Positions 54,742 to 63,833 of a stretch of DNA of 64,000 bases are shown here, one piece after another. The notes beneath the pieces are model-generated. The model did not search any database. It was not told the DNA's origin and saw only the letters and a program-made list of their open reading frames with translations. The DNA is from Actinomadura macra NBRC 14102. GTDB lineage: Bacteria > Actinomycetota > Actinomycetes > Streptosporangiales > Streptosporangiaceae. The translations under genes and the position numbers were made by a program. The stretch covers positions 124,001-188,000 of the forward strand of contig NZ_BCQT01000019.1 in NCBI RefSeq assembly GCF_001552215.1, in the 5' to 3' direction. How positions within the stretch are numbered: position 1 is the stretch's first letter; each line of letters starts with the position of its first letter.

Positions 54742-55781
54742 GCCATGCCGTACCGTGCCAGAGCTCGGACGGCGTCGTCACGGATTGCCAAACCCAGCGA
54801 CTCCGGCGCCGTCACCCGGCCCTGATCGCCGAGACGCAGGGCCAGACCCCGCACCCACCGGGTGTCGGGAGTCCTCAGCACCACCCGCAGCCGCCCCTCC
54901 CCCAGCTCCTCGACGCTTTCGCACGGGTAGTAGTCGGCGACCCAGCGGCCCCGCGGCGTCAACTCCAACGTGACCCGCACATCCTGCGGGGACGGGCGGA
55001 ACAGGCCGGCGTCCACGTCGATCGGCTCCGCGTCGTCGGGGACCTGCGCGGGCACGTCCAGCACGGTCAGCCCCGCGATCCGGTCGAGCTTGAACAACCG
55101 GACGGCCTCCGCGCGGCGGCACCAGCCCTCCAGGTAGGTGTTGCCCTCCACCACCAGAAGCCGCATCGGGTCGACGTCCCGCTCGGTGTTCTCATCCCGT
55201 GCCGGCACGTAGTACGTCAGGTGGACGCGGCGACCGGCGCCGATCGCGTCACGGAGCCGGCCGAGCGCGGTGCCCGCCCCGTCCGGACCGGCGACCCCGC
55301 CCCGGGCATCGACCTCGACGGCGACCTGGCTGCTGACCGCGGCCGCGGCGCCCGCGGCGCTCTCCAACTTGGCGATCACCCGGCTGAGCGCATCCCGGTC
55401 GTGCAGGTCGGGGATCCCCGCGAGCATCCGCAGCGCCACCAGCAACGCGCTGGCCTCATCGACCTTCAACCGCAGCGGCCGCGCGATCGACTCGGCCTCG
55501 GTGACGGTGATCTCGCCGCCCTCGTAGGACAGGTCGATCGGACAGTACGGGTCGGGCGCCCGCAGCTCCACGCACCACAGCAGATTCAGGTCGTCGATCA
55601 ACTGCTTCTCGGTCACCCCGAACGCGGCGGCGGCCTCGCCGAGCGCCACCGAGTCCCGGTTCACCACGTACGGGACCAGCGCCAGCAGCCGCGCGAGCCG
55701 GTCGGTGGAGGTCGTCGCGGCGGGCCGGCCGCCCTGCCGGGGAGCCGCCGCGGGCCCACCGGACGCCATCCCGGCGCTCAT
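54738..55781 (-). CDS. pafC: WYL-domain transcription factor PafC
   Basis: The 347-residue protein has an N-terminal winged helix (LARLLALVPYVVNRDSVALG, about 28-90), a WYL domain (about 170-250, HLTYYVPARDEN and YLEGWCRRAEAVRLFKLDRI) and a WCX C-terminal domain. With PafB it forms the heterodimer that controls a LexA-independent DNA-damage response. The ATG overlaps the pafB stop (ATGA) and its own stop overlaps the next small gene. Confidence 0.92.
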   Translation of the reverse strand: MSAGMASGGPAAAPRQGGRPAATTSTDRLARLLALVPYVVNRDSVALGEAAAAFGVTEKQLIDDLNLLWCVELRAPDPYCPIDLSYEGGEITVTEAESIARPLRLKVDEASALLVALRMLAGIPDLHDRDALSRVIAKLESAAGAAAAVSSQVAVEVDARGGVAGPDGAGTALGRLRDAIGAGRRVHLTYYVPARDENTERDVDPMRLLVVEGNTYLEGWCRRAEAVRLFKLDRIAGLTVLDVPAQVPDDAEPIDVDAGLFRPSPQDVRVTLELTPRGRWVADYYPCESVEELGEGRLRVVLRTPDTRWVRGLALRLGDQGRVTAPESLGLAIRDDAVRALARYGMA

Positions 55782-56815
55782 CGGCCGCCCACCGTCCCCT
55801 CCTGGACGCCCCGCACGTCAGCCGCCCCAGGGTCGTGGGAGGTGACGGCGAGCACCGACTTCAGCTGCTGGATCACGGCCTCTCGCAGATCAGGAGGGTC
55901 CAGGACGACGACGTCATCGGCGAAGCGCGCCAGGTAGGGCGCGAAGCGCTCCACATCGCGGAAGGTCAGCGTCGCCTCGTCCCAGTCGCCGTCCCCTTCA
56001 TCGGCGGGGGCGGGCCGCACATCCCGCGCCCACCGCCGCGGCCCCTGCGCGGAGCCCGCGCGCAGCCGCACCGTCGCGGGCCTCGGCTCGCTCACCGGGT
56101 CGCCCCAGTCGAACGCGATGCGCCGCACGTCCACCCCGTCGGGCACGGTGACCGTCCCGGACGGGCCGTCGCCGCCGACATCGCCGACGATGCGGCTCAG
56201 CCGGAACACCCGCTGCTCCTCCCGGTCACGATCGAACCCGACCACGTACCAGCGGCCCCGCCGGCTGACCACGCCCCACGGCTCCAGATGCCGCCGCACC
56301 ACCGACGTCCGGCCGATCCCCTGATAGTCGAACGCGACCGGACGGCCGTCGCGGACGGCCTCCCACAACGCCGGGAAAGCCGGATCACCGGTGTTCACCC
56401 GCGGCTCGATCCCGACCGCGGTCGTCACGTCCGTCTCCACCCCGGCGGCGCGCAGCTTCAACAGCGCACCGGAGGCCGCCTCCGCCATGCTGGCGCGCTG
56501 CCACACCCGCGCCGCGAGGCCGAGCACCGCCGCCTCGTCCGGCGTCAGATGGATGTCGGGCAACTCGTACGCCTGCGGCGGGATCCGATACCCGATCTCC
56601 TCACCGCCGCCACCCTGCTGGTCGCTGCCGACCTCCAGCGGGACACCGAGCTCGCGCAGCTCCTCCTTGTCGCGCTCGAACATCCGCTTGAACGCCTCGT
56701 CGGATTCGGGGTAGCCCGGCACCGCCCGGCGGATCTGCTCGGCCGTCAGGTAGCGCCGCGTGGCGAGCAGGCAGACCACCAGGTTCAACAGACGCTCGGT
56801 CTTGCGCCGTGACAT
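55778..56815 (-). CDS. pafB: WYL-domain transcription factor PafB
   Basis: The 345-residue partner has an N-terminal winged helix (RLLNLVVCLLATRRYLTAEQIRR without the upstream extension), FERDKEELRELGVP, and a WYL core (VAFDYQG, VVRRHLEPWGVVSRRGRWYVVG) with the WCX tail. ATG preceded by AAGGGGG. It is the first gene of the pafB-pafC-small protein-tatA-tatC-helY string, and diverges from the DUF3866 gene. Confidence 0.92.
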   Translation of the reverse strand: MSRRKTERLLNLVVCLLATRRYLTAEQIRRAVPGYPESDEAFKRMFERDKEELRELGVPLEVGSDQQGGGGEEIGYRIPPQAYELPDIHLTPDEAAVLGLAARVWQRASMAEAASGALLKLRAAGVETDVTTAVGIEPRVNTGDPAFPALWEAVRDGRPVAFDYQGIGRTSVVRRHLEPWGVVSRRGRWYVVGFDRDREEQRVFRLSRIVGDVGGDGPSGTVTVPDGVDVRRIAFDWGDPVSEPRPATVRLRAGSAQGPRRWARDVRPAPADEGDGDWDEATLTFRDVERFAPYLARFADDVVVLDPPDLREAVIQQLKSVLAVTSHDPGAADVRGVQEGTVGGR

Positions 56816-56954
56816 TGGACCCCCCTTCCCCGCCGGACACGCTACCGGACCCACGCCCGGCTCCTGCCGGAGTTGGACGACATGGCGGGCATCTCCCGCC
56901 AGCGGAAAGGGCGGTCAGCCCCCACCGCGCAGGCCAGGACGCTACCTTTCCGGT

Positions 56955-58037
56955 GTGATCAGATGGCGCAGAGGGACCGTGGAGGGCGTCCGCCGCGAAT
57001 GGCCGGGCGCGGTGGAACTGACCGTCGACATCCCCGGGGACGGACAGCGCCGCGCACTCGCCTACCCCGCCCTGGTGGGGCGGCCCGAGCCGGGCGACAC
57101 CGTACTGCTCAACACCACCGCCCTGGCGATGGGACTCGGCACCGGCGGGTACGCGATGGTCGTCGCCGTCCCCGACCGGCTACCGCCCGACCCGACCGGC
57201 CCGGGACATCTGGTCAAGGCCCGCTACACCCCCCTGCAGGCCACCGTCCTCGGCGCCGACGAGCAGGACTCCCCCCACCACGCCGTCCTCCGCGACGCCG
57301 ACTCCCTCGGCGGCGCGCCCGTCATCGTCGCCGACCTGCACTCCGCGCTCCCGCCGATCCTCGCGGGGCTCCTCGCCGCCCGGCCCGGCACCCGCGCCGT
57401 GTACGTGATGCCGGACGGCGGGGCGCTGCCGTCCTGGTTCTCCATGTCCATCGCCCAGCTCACCGGCGCCGGCGCCCTCGCCGCCACCGTCACCGTCGGG
57501 CAGGCGTTCGGCGGCGACCTGGAGGCCGTCACCGTCCACACCGGTCTGCTCGCCGCGCGGCTCGTCCTCGGCGCCGACGTCATCATCGTCGCGCAGGGCC
57601 CCGGCAACCTCGGCACCGGCACCCGCTGGGGTTTCTCCGGCGTGTCCGCCGGCGAGGCGGTCAACGCCGCGGCGGTCCTCGGCGGCCGCCCCGTCGGATC
57701 GCTGCGCGTCAGCGAGGGCGACCGGCGCGAGCGTCACATCGGCGTGTCCCACCACTCCCTCACCGCCTACGGCCGCGTCGCCCTCGCCGCCGCCGACATC
57801 CCCGTCCCCGGACTGGGCGGCCCCTTCGGCGCCCGCGTCGCCGCCGACGCCGCACCCCTCGGCGACCGCCACACCCTCGTCCCCGTCCCCGTGGACGGCC
57901 TGCACGAGACGCTGCGCGCCGCCGAGAAGGACTGGGGCGTCCGCCTGTCCACCATGGGCCGCCGTCTGGACGAGGACCTCCCGTACTTCCTCACCGCCGC
58001 CGCCGCCGGACGCCACACCGCCACGCTCCTTTCCTGA
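56955..58037 (+). CDS. DUF3866 family protein
   Basis: The 360-residue protein has no signal or membrane span. Motifs: LLNTTALAMGLGTGGYAMVVA, VIVADLHSALPPILAGL, and VVAQGPGNLGTGTRWGFSG, a pattern of DUF3866. It is regularly found beside pafB/pafA in actinobacteria. The GTG start has no ribosome site, but TACCTT (56943-56948) is seven bases before it, so it is probably leaderless. The function is unknown. Confidence 0.85.
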   Translation: MIRWRRGTVEGVRREWPGAVELTVDIPGDGQRRALAYPALVGRPEPGDTVLLNTTALAMGLGTGGYAMVVAVPDRLPPDPTGPGHLVKARYTPLQATVLGADEQDSPHHAVLRDADSLGGAPVIVADLHSALPPILAGLLAARPGTRAVYVMPDGGALPSWFSMSIAQLTGAGALAATVTVGQAFGGDLEAVTVHTGLLAARLVLGADVIIVAQGPGNLGTGTRWGFSGVSAGEAVNAAAVLGGRPVGSLRVSEGDRRERHIGVSHHSLTAYGRVALAAADIPVPGLGGPFGARVAADAAPLGDRHTLVPVPVDGLHETLRAAEKDWGVRLSTMGRRLDEDLPYFLTAAAAGRHTATLLS

Positions 58038-58112
58038 CCCGGCCCCTGGCTCCCCCATGCCGGTCACGTGCCCGTCATGTGGCGCCGCCGGCCCGCGTCC
58101 GTGCGGTCCGGG

Positions 58113-58643
58113 TCAGAGTGCCGCCGGCTGAGCGTCTCCGGAAGTGCTGATCATCCCGGGCGCCTGGGCTGCCTGGGTGGCTTCCTCCGCCGTGTAGGAC
58201 GTCCTGAAGGTGAACGCGAGCGGTGACGGCCCCTCGCCACGGAGGAGTTCGAGGCGCTCCAGAGCCTCCTCCACGGTGGGGACGTGTCCCGCCGGGATCC
58301 ACCACAGCACGAGATGGGCGTCCACATGCCGCCGGAACCACTCACGGCGGCGCCGCATCGTCTCCAGGTGCGCACTGCGGTACACGAAGTCCCACAGGGT
58401 CTGCGCGGACTCCCACACCGAGAAGTTGATGATCACGTCGGTGCCGGCGGGGCGCATGCCGGTCGCGTCGGCCTGGCCCTCCTCGATCAGCCGCCACACG
58501 AACCCGGGCGCGCCGTCGGCGAGGGCGTTGACGGGGTCCAAGAGCTCGACGAAGTCCTTCATCCGCGGGTCGTCGAGGGGGAAGTGGAGGGTCGCGACGT
58601 TGAACTGGGCGAGATGGAGGCGCGCTGAGGTGTCGTCGGTCAT
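58113..58643 (-). CDS. DUF3291 family protein
   Basis: The 176-residue monooxygenase-like protein has HLAQFNVATLHFPLDDPRM at the start, then INFSVWESAQTLWDFVYRS and WWIPAGHVPTVEEALERLE. These are DUF3291 (antibiotic-biosynthesis-monooxygenase-like ferredoxin fold) motifs. Start ATG with GAGGTGG upstream; an outer GTG is less likely. Function unknown. Confidence 0.82.
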   Translation of the reverse strand: MTDDTSARLHLAQFNVATLHFPLDDPRMKDFVELLDPVNALADGAPGFVWRLIEEGQADATGMRPAGTDVIINFSVWESAQTLWDFVYRSAHLETMRRRREWFRRHVDAHLVLWWIPAGHVPTVEEALERLELLRGEGPSPLAFTFRTSYTAEEATQAAQAPGMISTSGDAQPAAL

Positions 58644-58676
58644 GTCCGCCACCTCACCACGTCCACGATCTCTATG

Positions 58677-59363
58677 TCAACGATCATTATTTTTAGAAGT
58701 CTCGGCCACGACACAACACCACCCCGGACGCGGGTCCATCCGCACCCGCACACCGTCCGAACCCTCGACCAGCCCCTCCAGCAACGCCAGGTTCATCCCG
58801 CACACCAGCGGCGGAAACTGCTCCGCGACCACACGGAACGGGCAGTTGCGCATGCGCAACACCGGACGCCCCCCGCTCCCCTCGCCCCCGTCACGCCCGT
58901 CCTCCAACACCGGGGCGTACCCGCGCTCCGCCAGAACCTTCGCCACCGCGCCCAGATCCCCGCACGACCCGCCAGGCCCACGCAGCGCCCTCCCCCGCCG
59001 CCGCGCCGCGTCCTGCACCTCCATGTCCAGGCCCGCCGCGTCCGCGGCCTCCGCCAGCAGCCCCGCCACCGTCCGGTAATCCCGCGGCGGCACCGACACG
59101 CCATGCTCCACCACCGACCGCCGGTACACCTTCGCCGGACGCCCCGCGCCCGGCCCCGAACGACCCGTCAGCCGCCTGCTGGCCGCCTCCAGCAACCCCA
59201 CCTCCACCAACCTGTCCAGGTGGAACGCCGCCAAGGTCCGCTGGACGCCCGCCGCCTCCGCCGCCTCGTTCCGGCCCACCTCGCGGTCCTGTGCCGCCAC
59301 GAACTCGTACAACCGCCGCCGTACCGGATCCTGTAGCGACGCGACCGCATCGATATCGTCCAC
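58677..59363 (-). CDS. HTH regulator with Cys-rich C-terminus (SufR-like)
   Basis: The 228-residue protein has an N-terminal winged helix (LQDPVRRRLYEFVAAQDREVG, about 9-60) and a C-terminal Cys cluster: C in RNCPFRV, C in PLVCGMN, and CC in PGWCCVV, with C in GGSCGDL before them. This resembles SufR-type iron-sulphur-sensing repressors. The GTG start has TAGAAT seven bases upstream (59370-59375), so it is probably leaderless. Its likely targets are unknown; the neighbouring DUF3291 gene is a candidate. Confidence 0.8.
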   Translation of the reverse strand: MDDIDAVASLQDPVRRRLYEFVAAQDREVGRNEAAEAAGVQRTLAAFHLDRLVEVGLLEAASRRLTGRSGPGAGRPAKVYRRSVVEHGVSVPPRDYRTVAGLLAEAADAAGLDMEVQDAARRRGRALRGPGGSCGDLGAVAKVLAERGYAPVLEDGRDGGEGSGGRPVLRMRNCPFRVVAEQFPPLVCGMNLALLEGLVEGSDGVRVRMDPRPGWCCVVAETSKNNDR

Positions 59364-59369
59364 CCCGCC

Positions 59370-59375
59370 ATTCTA
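59370..59375 (-). promoter_or_regulatory. -10 box of the SufR-like gene (leaderless)
   Basis: TAGAAT ends seven bases before the GTG start. A CTATGT-CCTATC repeat lies just upstream and may be an autoregulatory site. Confidence 0.5.
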
Positions 59376-59451
59376 AGAACAACCGAGATAGGACATAGAA
59401 CTCGCGGGGCGGATCAACACGCCCCCAGCCCGCCCAGGCGTCCAGCGGGAT

Positions 59452-60378
59452 TCAGTGCGCCCCGAGGATGTCGACGACGAACACCAGCGTGTCCGATCCC
59501 CTGATACCCACCTGCGCCAGCCCCTTCGCCCCGTACCCGAACGACGGCGGCACCACCAGCAGCATCCTGCTGCCCACCCGCTGCCCCATCAGCCCCTGAT
59601 CCCAGCCCTTCATCACCTGACCGGTCCCCGCCGTCACCCCGTTCGGATGCCCCGACGCCCACGACGAGTCGAACATCTTCCCGTCCCGCCAGAAGAACCC
59701 CGCATACTGCACCGCCAACAACTGCCCCTTCCGCACCACCGGCCCGTCCCCACGCACCAGCGCCCGCACCTGCAACCCCCTCGGCGCCGCCACCCGCGGA
59801 ACCGTCACACTCGGCGCCCCACCACCCGACACCCTCGGCAACCGAGGATCCGCCAGCGGCGGCTCCACCCGCCCCCGCGGACCCGCCGACCTCCCATACA
59901 CCCCACGCACATCCAGGACGTACACCAACGTGTCGCCCCCGCCGATCTGCCGCGCCGCATTCCCCCGCTCCCCGAACCCGTCCTTCGGCGGGATCGACGC
60001 CACCACCCGCGACCCCACCCGCGCGCCCTCGAACGCCCGCTGCAACCCCGGCACCAGCCCCCACGTCGGGAAAGCCTCCGGCCGCCCCGCCGCGAAACTG
60101 CTCGCCAACAGCTTCCGCCCGCTCCTACTCCACCGGTAACCCACATAGTCGGCCACCACCAGATCACCCTTACGCGCCCCCGCACCCCGCCCACCCGACA
60201 GCGTCTCCACCGCCAGCGAACCACCCGGCGCCCCCTTCGGGAACGACACCTCCGGAAGCCGCCCGAATTCCCCCTTCACCGTCACCCGCACGCCCCCGCC
60301 ACCCGAACACCCGGCGGCGAACACGAACGGAACCGCCAGCACGGCGGCCACGGACACGGCGGCGAGACCTCGGCGCAT
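59452..60378 (-). CDS. Lipoprotein with two FKBP-type prolyl isomerase domains
   Basis: The 308-residue exported protein has a signal peptide and lipobox VFAAGC (Cys24). Two FKBP domains follow: about 60-160 (GDLVVADYVGYRWSRSGRK, GLQRAFEGARVGSRV) and about 205-308 (LAVQYAGFFWRDGKMFDSSW, MKGWDQGLMGQRVGSRML). Both end in TLV-VxD. Such proteins assist folding of secreted proteins. It follows pafA with 161 bases between, on the same strand; the pairing with pafA is common in actinobacteria. Confidence 0.9.
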   Translation of the reverse strand: MRRGLAAVSVAAVLAVPFVFAAGCSGGGGVRVTVKGEFGRLPEVSFPKGAPGGSLAVETLSGGRGAGARKGDLVVADYVGYRWSRSGRKLLASSFAAGRPEAFPTWGLVPGLQRAFEGARVGSRVVASIPPKDGFGERGNAARQIGGGDTLVYVLDVRGVYGRSAGPRGRVEPPLADPRLPRVSGGGAPSVTVPRVAAPRGLQVRALVRGDGPVVRKGQLLAVQYAGFFWRDGKMFDSSWASGHPNGVTAGTGQVMKGWDQGLMGQRVGSRMLLVVPPSFGYGAKGLAQVGIRGSDTLVFVVDILGAH

Positions 60379-60539
60379 ACAGGTGGTCCTTCACGGGGGG
60401 TGACGAGCGCTGCTGGGCGCTCACACTACCGCCAAGTGACCTGCGAGTAGCCACGGACGCGCCACACCCCGTGACCAGAGCCATCCCAGCGATGGTCGCG
60501 CCGCACACCCGCAGCGCCCCACCACGACCGCTCCGGCCC

Positions 60540-61898
60540 CTACATCCCCGCGATCAGCTTGTCGACCCGCTCGTCCACCGACCGGAACGGGTCCTTGCAC
60601 AACACCGTCCGCTGCGCCTGATCGTTCAACTTCAAATGCACCCAGTCCACCGTGAAATCGCGCCGCTTCTCCTGCGCCTTCCGGATGAACTCCCCCCGCA
60701 GCCGCGCCCGCGTCGTCTGCGGCGGCACCGACTTCGCCTCGAAGATGTCCAGATCACGCGACACCCGCTCCACCGACCCCCGCTTCTCCAGCAGGTAGTA
60801 CAGCCCACGATCCCGATGCACATCGTGATACGCCAGATCCAACTGCGCCACACGCGGCGACGACAACGGCAGATCATACTTCCGCCGATACCGCTCGATC
60901 AGCTTGTACTTCGTCACCCAGTCGATCTCACGGGCCACCATGTCCAGATCGCCCGTCTCCACCGCCCGCAACGTCCGCTCCCACAGCTCCAGCACCCGCT
61001 TCGCCGTCGCGTCCCCACCCCGCGCGTCCACGAAGTCCCGCGCCTTGCCGAAATACTCCTTCTGGATCTCCAGCGAACTCGCCTCACGGCCGTTCGCCAG
61101 CCGCACCTTCCGCCGGCCCGTCATATCGTGACTGACCTCCCGGATCGCCCGAATCGGGTTCTCCAACGTCAGATCACGCATCACGACCCCGGCCTCGATC
61201 ATCCGCAGCACCAGATCGCTCGCCCCGACCTTCAGCAACATCGTCGTCTCACTCATGTTCGAGTCACCGACGATCACATGCAGCCGGCGGAACCGCTCCG
61301 CATCCGCATGCGGCTCATCCCGCGTATTGATGATCGGACGAGAACGCGTCGTCGCCGACGACACACCCTCCCAGATGTGCTCCGCCCGCTGCGACACGCA
61401 GTACACCGCACCACGCGGCGTCTGCAGCACCTTCCCCGCACCACAGATGATCTGACGCGTCACCAGATACGGGATCAGGACGTCCGCGAGCCTCCCGAAC
61501 TCCCCATGCCGCCCCACCAGATAGTTCTCATGGCAACCGTAGGAGTTCCCCGCCGAGTCCGTGTTGTTCTTGAACAGATAGATGTCACCCGCGATGCCCT
61601 CCTCCCGGAGCCGCCGCTCGGCATCGACCAGCAACCCCTCCAGGATCCGCTCCCCCGCCTTGTCATGCGTCACCAGATCCACGACACTGTCGCACTCCGG
61701 CGTCGCATACTCCGGGTGACTGCCCACATCCAGGTAGAGCCGCGCGCCGTTGCGCAGGAACACGTTGCTGCTACGACCCCACGACACCACTCGCCGGAAC
61801 AGATAGCGCGCCACCTCATCAGGTGACAACCGCCGCTGACCCCGGAAGGTGCAGGTGACGCCGTACTCGTTCTCAAGCCCGAAAATGCGCCTGTCCAC
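60540..61898 (-). CDS. pafA: Pup-protein ligase PafA
   Basis: The 452-residue glutamine-synthetase-like ligase couples Pup to lysines of target proteins for proteasomal degradation. E9 (RRIFGLENEYG) and D57 (ARLYLDVGSHPEY) are the catalytic/metal residues. FKNNTDSAGNSYGCHENYL, TRSRPIINTRDEPHADAE and TTRARLRGEFI are PafA-specific. The GTG start has TAGGGT (61905-61910) six bases before it and no ribosome site, so it may be leaderless. Confidence 0.96.
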   Translation of the reverse strand: MDRRIFGLENEYGVTCTFRGQRRLSPDEVARYLFRRVVSWGRSSNVFLRNGARLYLDVGSHPEYATPECDSVVDLVTHDKAGERILEGLLVDAERRLREEGIAGDIYLFKNNTDSAGNSYGCHENYLVGRHGEFGRLADVLIPYLVTRQIICGAGKVLQTPRGAVYCVSQRAEHIWEGVSSATTRSRPIINTRDEPHADAERFRRLHVIVGDSNMSETTMLLKVGASDLVLRMIEAGVVMRDLTLENPIRAIREVSHDMTGRRKVRLANGREASSLEIQKEYFGKARDFVDARGGDATAKRVLELWERTLRAVETGDLDMVAREIDWVTKYKLIERYRRKYDLPLSSPRVAQLDLAYHDVHRDRGLYYLLEKRGSVERVSRDLDIFEAKSVPPQTTRARLRGEFIRKAQEKRRDFTVDWVHLKLNDQAQRTVLCKDPFRSVDERVDKLIAGM

Positions 61899-61904
61899 AC
61901 CAAG

Positions 61905-61910
61905 ACCCTA
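61905..61910 (-). promoter_or_regulatory. -10-like box giving leaderless pafA
   Basis: TAGGGT lies six bases before the GTG start. No convincing -35 is present, so this is a weak call. Confidence 0.35.
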
Positions 61911-62066
61911 TGCGGCCCGGCCCCGTCTTGGCAGTCTCTCAAGCACACCGTTTCCGCAACGGCCCAGACGCCAGGACCCGCCGCAGCCGGGCGGCCCCAG
62001 CCACCCCACCACGACGGGCCACAACCACACCGGAGCCGCCCACGCGGCGCCGGCCCCTGCCGGACG

Positions 62067-62825
62067 TCACTCCTCGTCCGCGTCCTCCGACGCCGGCGAC
62101 GCCGAACCCGAGGCACCCGAAGACGCCGAACCCGAATCACCCTCAGCGAGCAACTCCTCGATCCGCCGCGCCGTCAACCGCTTGAACAGCCGGTGCTCAC
62201 GATTGCGATCCAGCACCGCCACCTCCAGCGACGTCGCCTCCAGCCGCCGCTCCGAATCCTGCGCCTCCAAAGCCCGGACCGCCGTCCGCAACGCCTCCAC
62301 CAGCGACGAGCCCTCCCGGTACCCGTCCTTCAACGCCTGCGCCACCGCGTCCGCCTGACCGCCCATCGCCACGTAACCGTGCTCATCGGCCACCGAACCA
62401 TCGAACGTCAACCGGTAGATCTGGTCCGTCTCCGCGTCGTCGCCCACCTCGGCGACCACCAACTCCACCTCGTACGGCTTGTTCGTCTCCGTGAAGATCG
62501 TCCCCAGCGACTGCGCGTACACGTTCGCCAGCCCCCGCGCCGTCACATCACGACGGTCGTACTGGTACCCGTTGATGTCCGCGTACCGGACCCCGCCCAG
62601 CCGCAGGTTCTCGAACTCGTTGTACTTCCCCACCGCCGCGAAAGCGATCCGGTCGTAGATTTCACTGATCTTGTGCAGCGCCCGCGACGGATTGTCCGCC
62701 ACGAACAAGATGCCATCGTCGTACTGCAGCACCACGACACTGCGGCCACGCGAAATCCCCTTCCGCGCATAGTCCGCCTTGTCCTTCATCTGCTGTTCGG
62801 GCGACACGTAGAACGGCATGGACAC
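62067..62825 (-). CDS. prcA: 20S proteasome alpha subunit
   Basis: The 252-residue alpha-type subunit forms the outer rings. It starts SMPFYVSPEQQMKDKADYARKG, the gating N-terminus shared with other actinobacteria, and has SVVVLQYDDGILFVADN and KISEIYDRIAFAAVGKYNEF. The C-terminal tail is Ser/Gly/Ala/Asp-rich low complexity. No autocatalytic threonine. GTG start with AGGGATC before it; it lies 15 bases downstream of prcB. Confidence 0.96.
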   Translation of the reverse strand: MSMPFYVSPEQQMKDKADYARKGISRGRSVVVLQYDDGILFVADNPSRALHKISEIYDRIAFAAVGKYNEFENLRLGGVRYADINGYQYDRRDVTARGLANVYAQSLGTIFTETNKPYEVELVVAEVGDDAETDQIYRLTFDGSVADEHGYVAMGGQADAVAQALKDGYREGSSLVEALRTAVRALEAQDSERRLEATSLEVAVLDRNREHRLFKRLTARRIEELLAEGDSGSASSGASGSASPASEDADEE

Positions 62826-62840
62826 CGAACTGGATCCCTT

Positions 62841-63686
62841 CTATCGCAGCGGGGCGGACGGCCCGCCCGGCGAGTCGTAACGTCCCTCGACCACCGAACG
62901 CGCCACCGCGCCCACCTCGTCCTCACCGAGCCGGCGATACCCGTCCGACGTCACCACCGCCACCACGGGGAAGATCCCCCGCGTCAGGTCAGGGCCACCC
63001 GTCGCCGAGTCGTCGTCCGCCGCGTCGTACAACGCCTGAACGCACACCAGCGCCGCGTCCTCGACCGACAGATCCGGCCGGTACAGCTTCTTCAGCGCAC
63101 CCCGCGCGAACACCGAACCCGAACCAATCGAGTAGAAGTCCCTCTCCTCGTACCGGCCGCCCGCAGGATCGTAGGAGAAGATCCGCCCGCCGTCGCGCTC
63201 CTCGTCGTAACCCGCGAACAACGGCACCACCGCCAGACCCTGCATCGCCATGCCCAGGTTCTGCCGCACCATCGTCGCCAGCCGGTTCGCCTTACCCTCC
63301 ACCGACAGCGTCCGGCCCTCGCGCTTCTCGTAGTGCTCCAGCTCCACCTGGAACAGCCGCACCATCTCGATCCCGATGCCCGCCGTCCCCGCGATCGCGA
63401 TCGCCGAGAACTCGTCCGCGCGGAACACCTTCTCGATATCGCGCTGAGCGATCACGTTCCCCGCCGTCGCCCGCCGGTCCCCCGCCATCACCACCCCGCC
63501 GGGGAACCCCACCGCGACGATCGTCGTACCGTGCGGGATCTCATCCCTCACCGAGGACGCCGGAAGAGTCCGCCTGCCGGGCAGCAGCTCCGGAGAGTAC
63601 GCCCCCAGGAACTCCGTGAACGAGGACGAATCCGGGCTGGCGAACAACCTCGGCAGACGTCCGGTGTGCGAATCGTGGGACGCCAC
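62841..63686 (-). CDS. prcB: 20S proteasome beta subunit
   Basis: The 281-residue precursor has a 53-residue propeptide ending in IPHG and mature Thr54 (TTIVAVGFPGGVVMAGDRRAT), the catalytic nucleophile. SIGSGSVFARGALKKL and GIEMVRLFQVELEHYEKREG are beta-type hallmarks. GTG start with GGAAGGGAG. It is upstream of prcA, as in mycobacteria. Confidence 0.96.
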   Translation of the reverse strand: MASHDSHTGRLPRLFASPDSSSFTEFLGAYSPELLPGRRTLPASSVRDEIPHGTTIVAVGFPGGVVMAGDRRATAGNVIAQRDIEKVFRADEFSAIAIAGTAGIGIEMVRLFQVELEHYEKREGRTLSVEGKANRLATMVRQNLGMAMQGLAVVPLFAGYDEERDGGRIFSYDPAGGRYEERDFYSIGSGSVFARGALKKLYRPDLSVEDAALVCVQALYDAADDDSATGGPDLTRGIFPVVAVVTSDGYRRLGEDEVGAVARSVVEGRYDSPGGPSAPLR

Positions 63687-63833
63687 GCGACTCCCTTCCC
63701 TCTGTCATGGCACCGGCTCCTCCATAACCCCACCGGCGCGGGACGACTACGACCCTACTGTTCACGGTCGTCCACCGCATGCCGCGTGATCCCCGCTCCA
63801 GTCCGCCCACGGCGAACCTCACCGCGGCGATCG

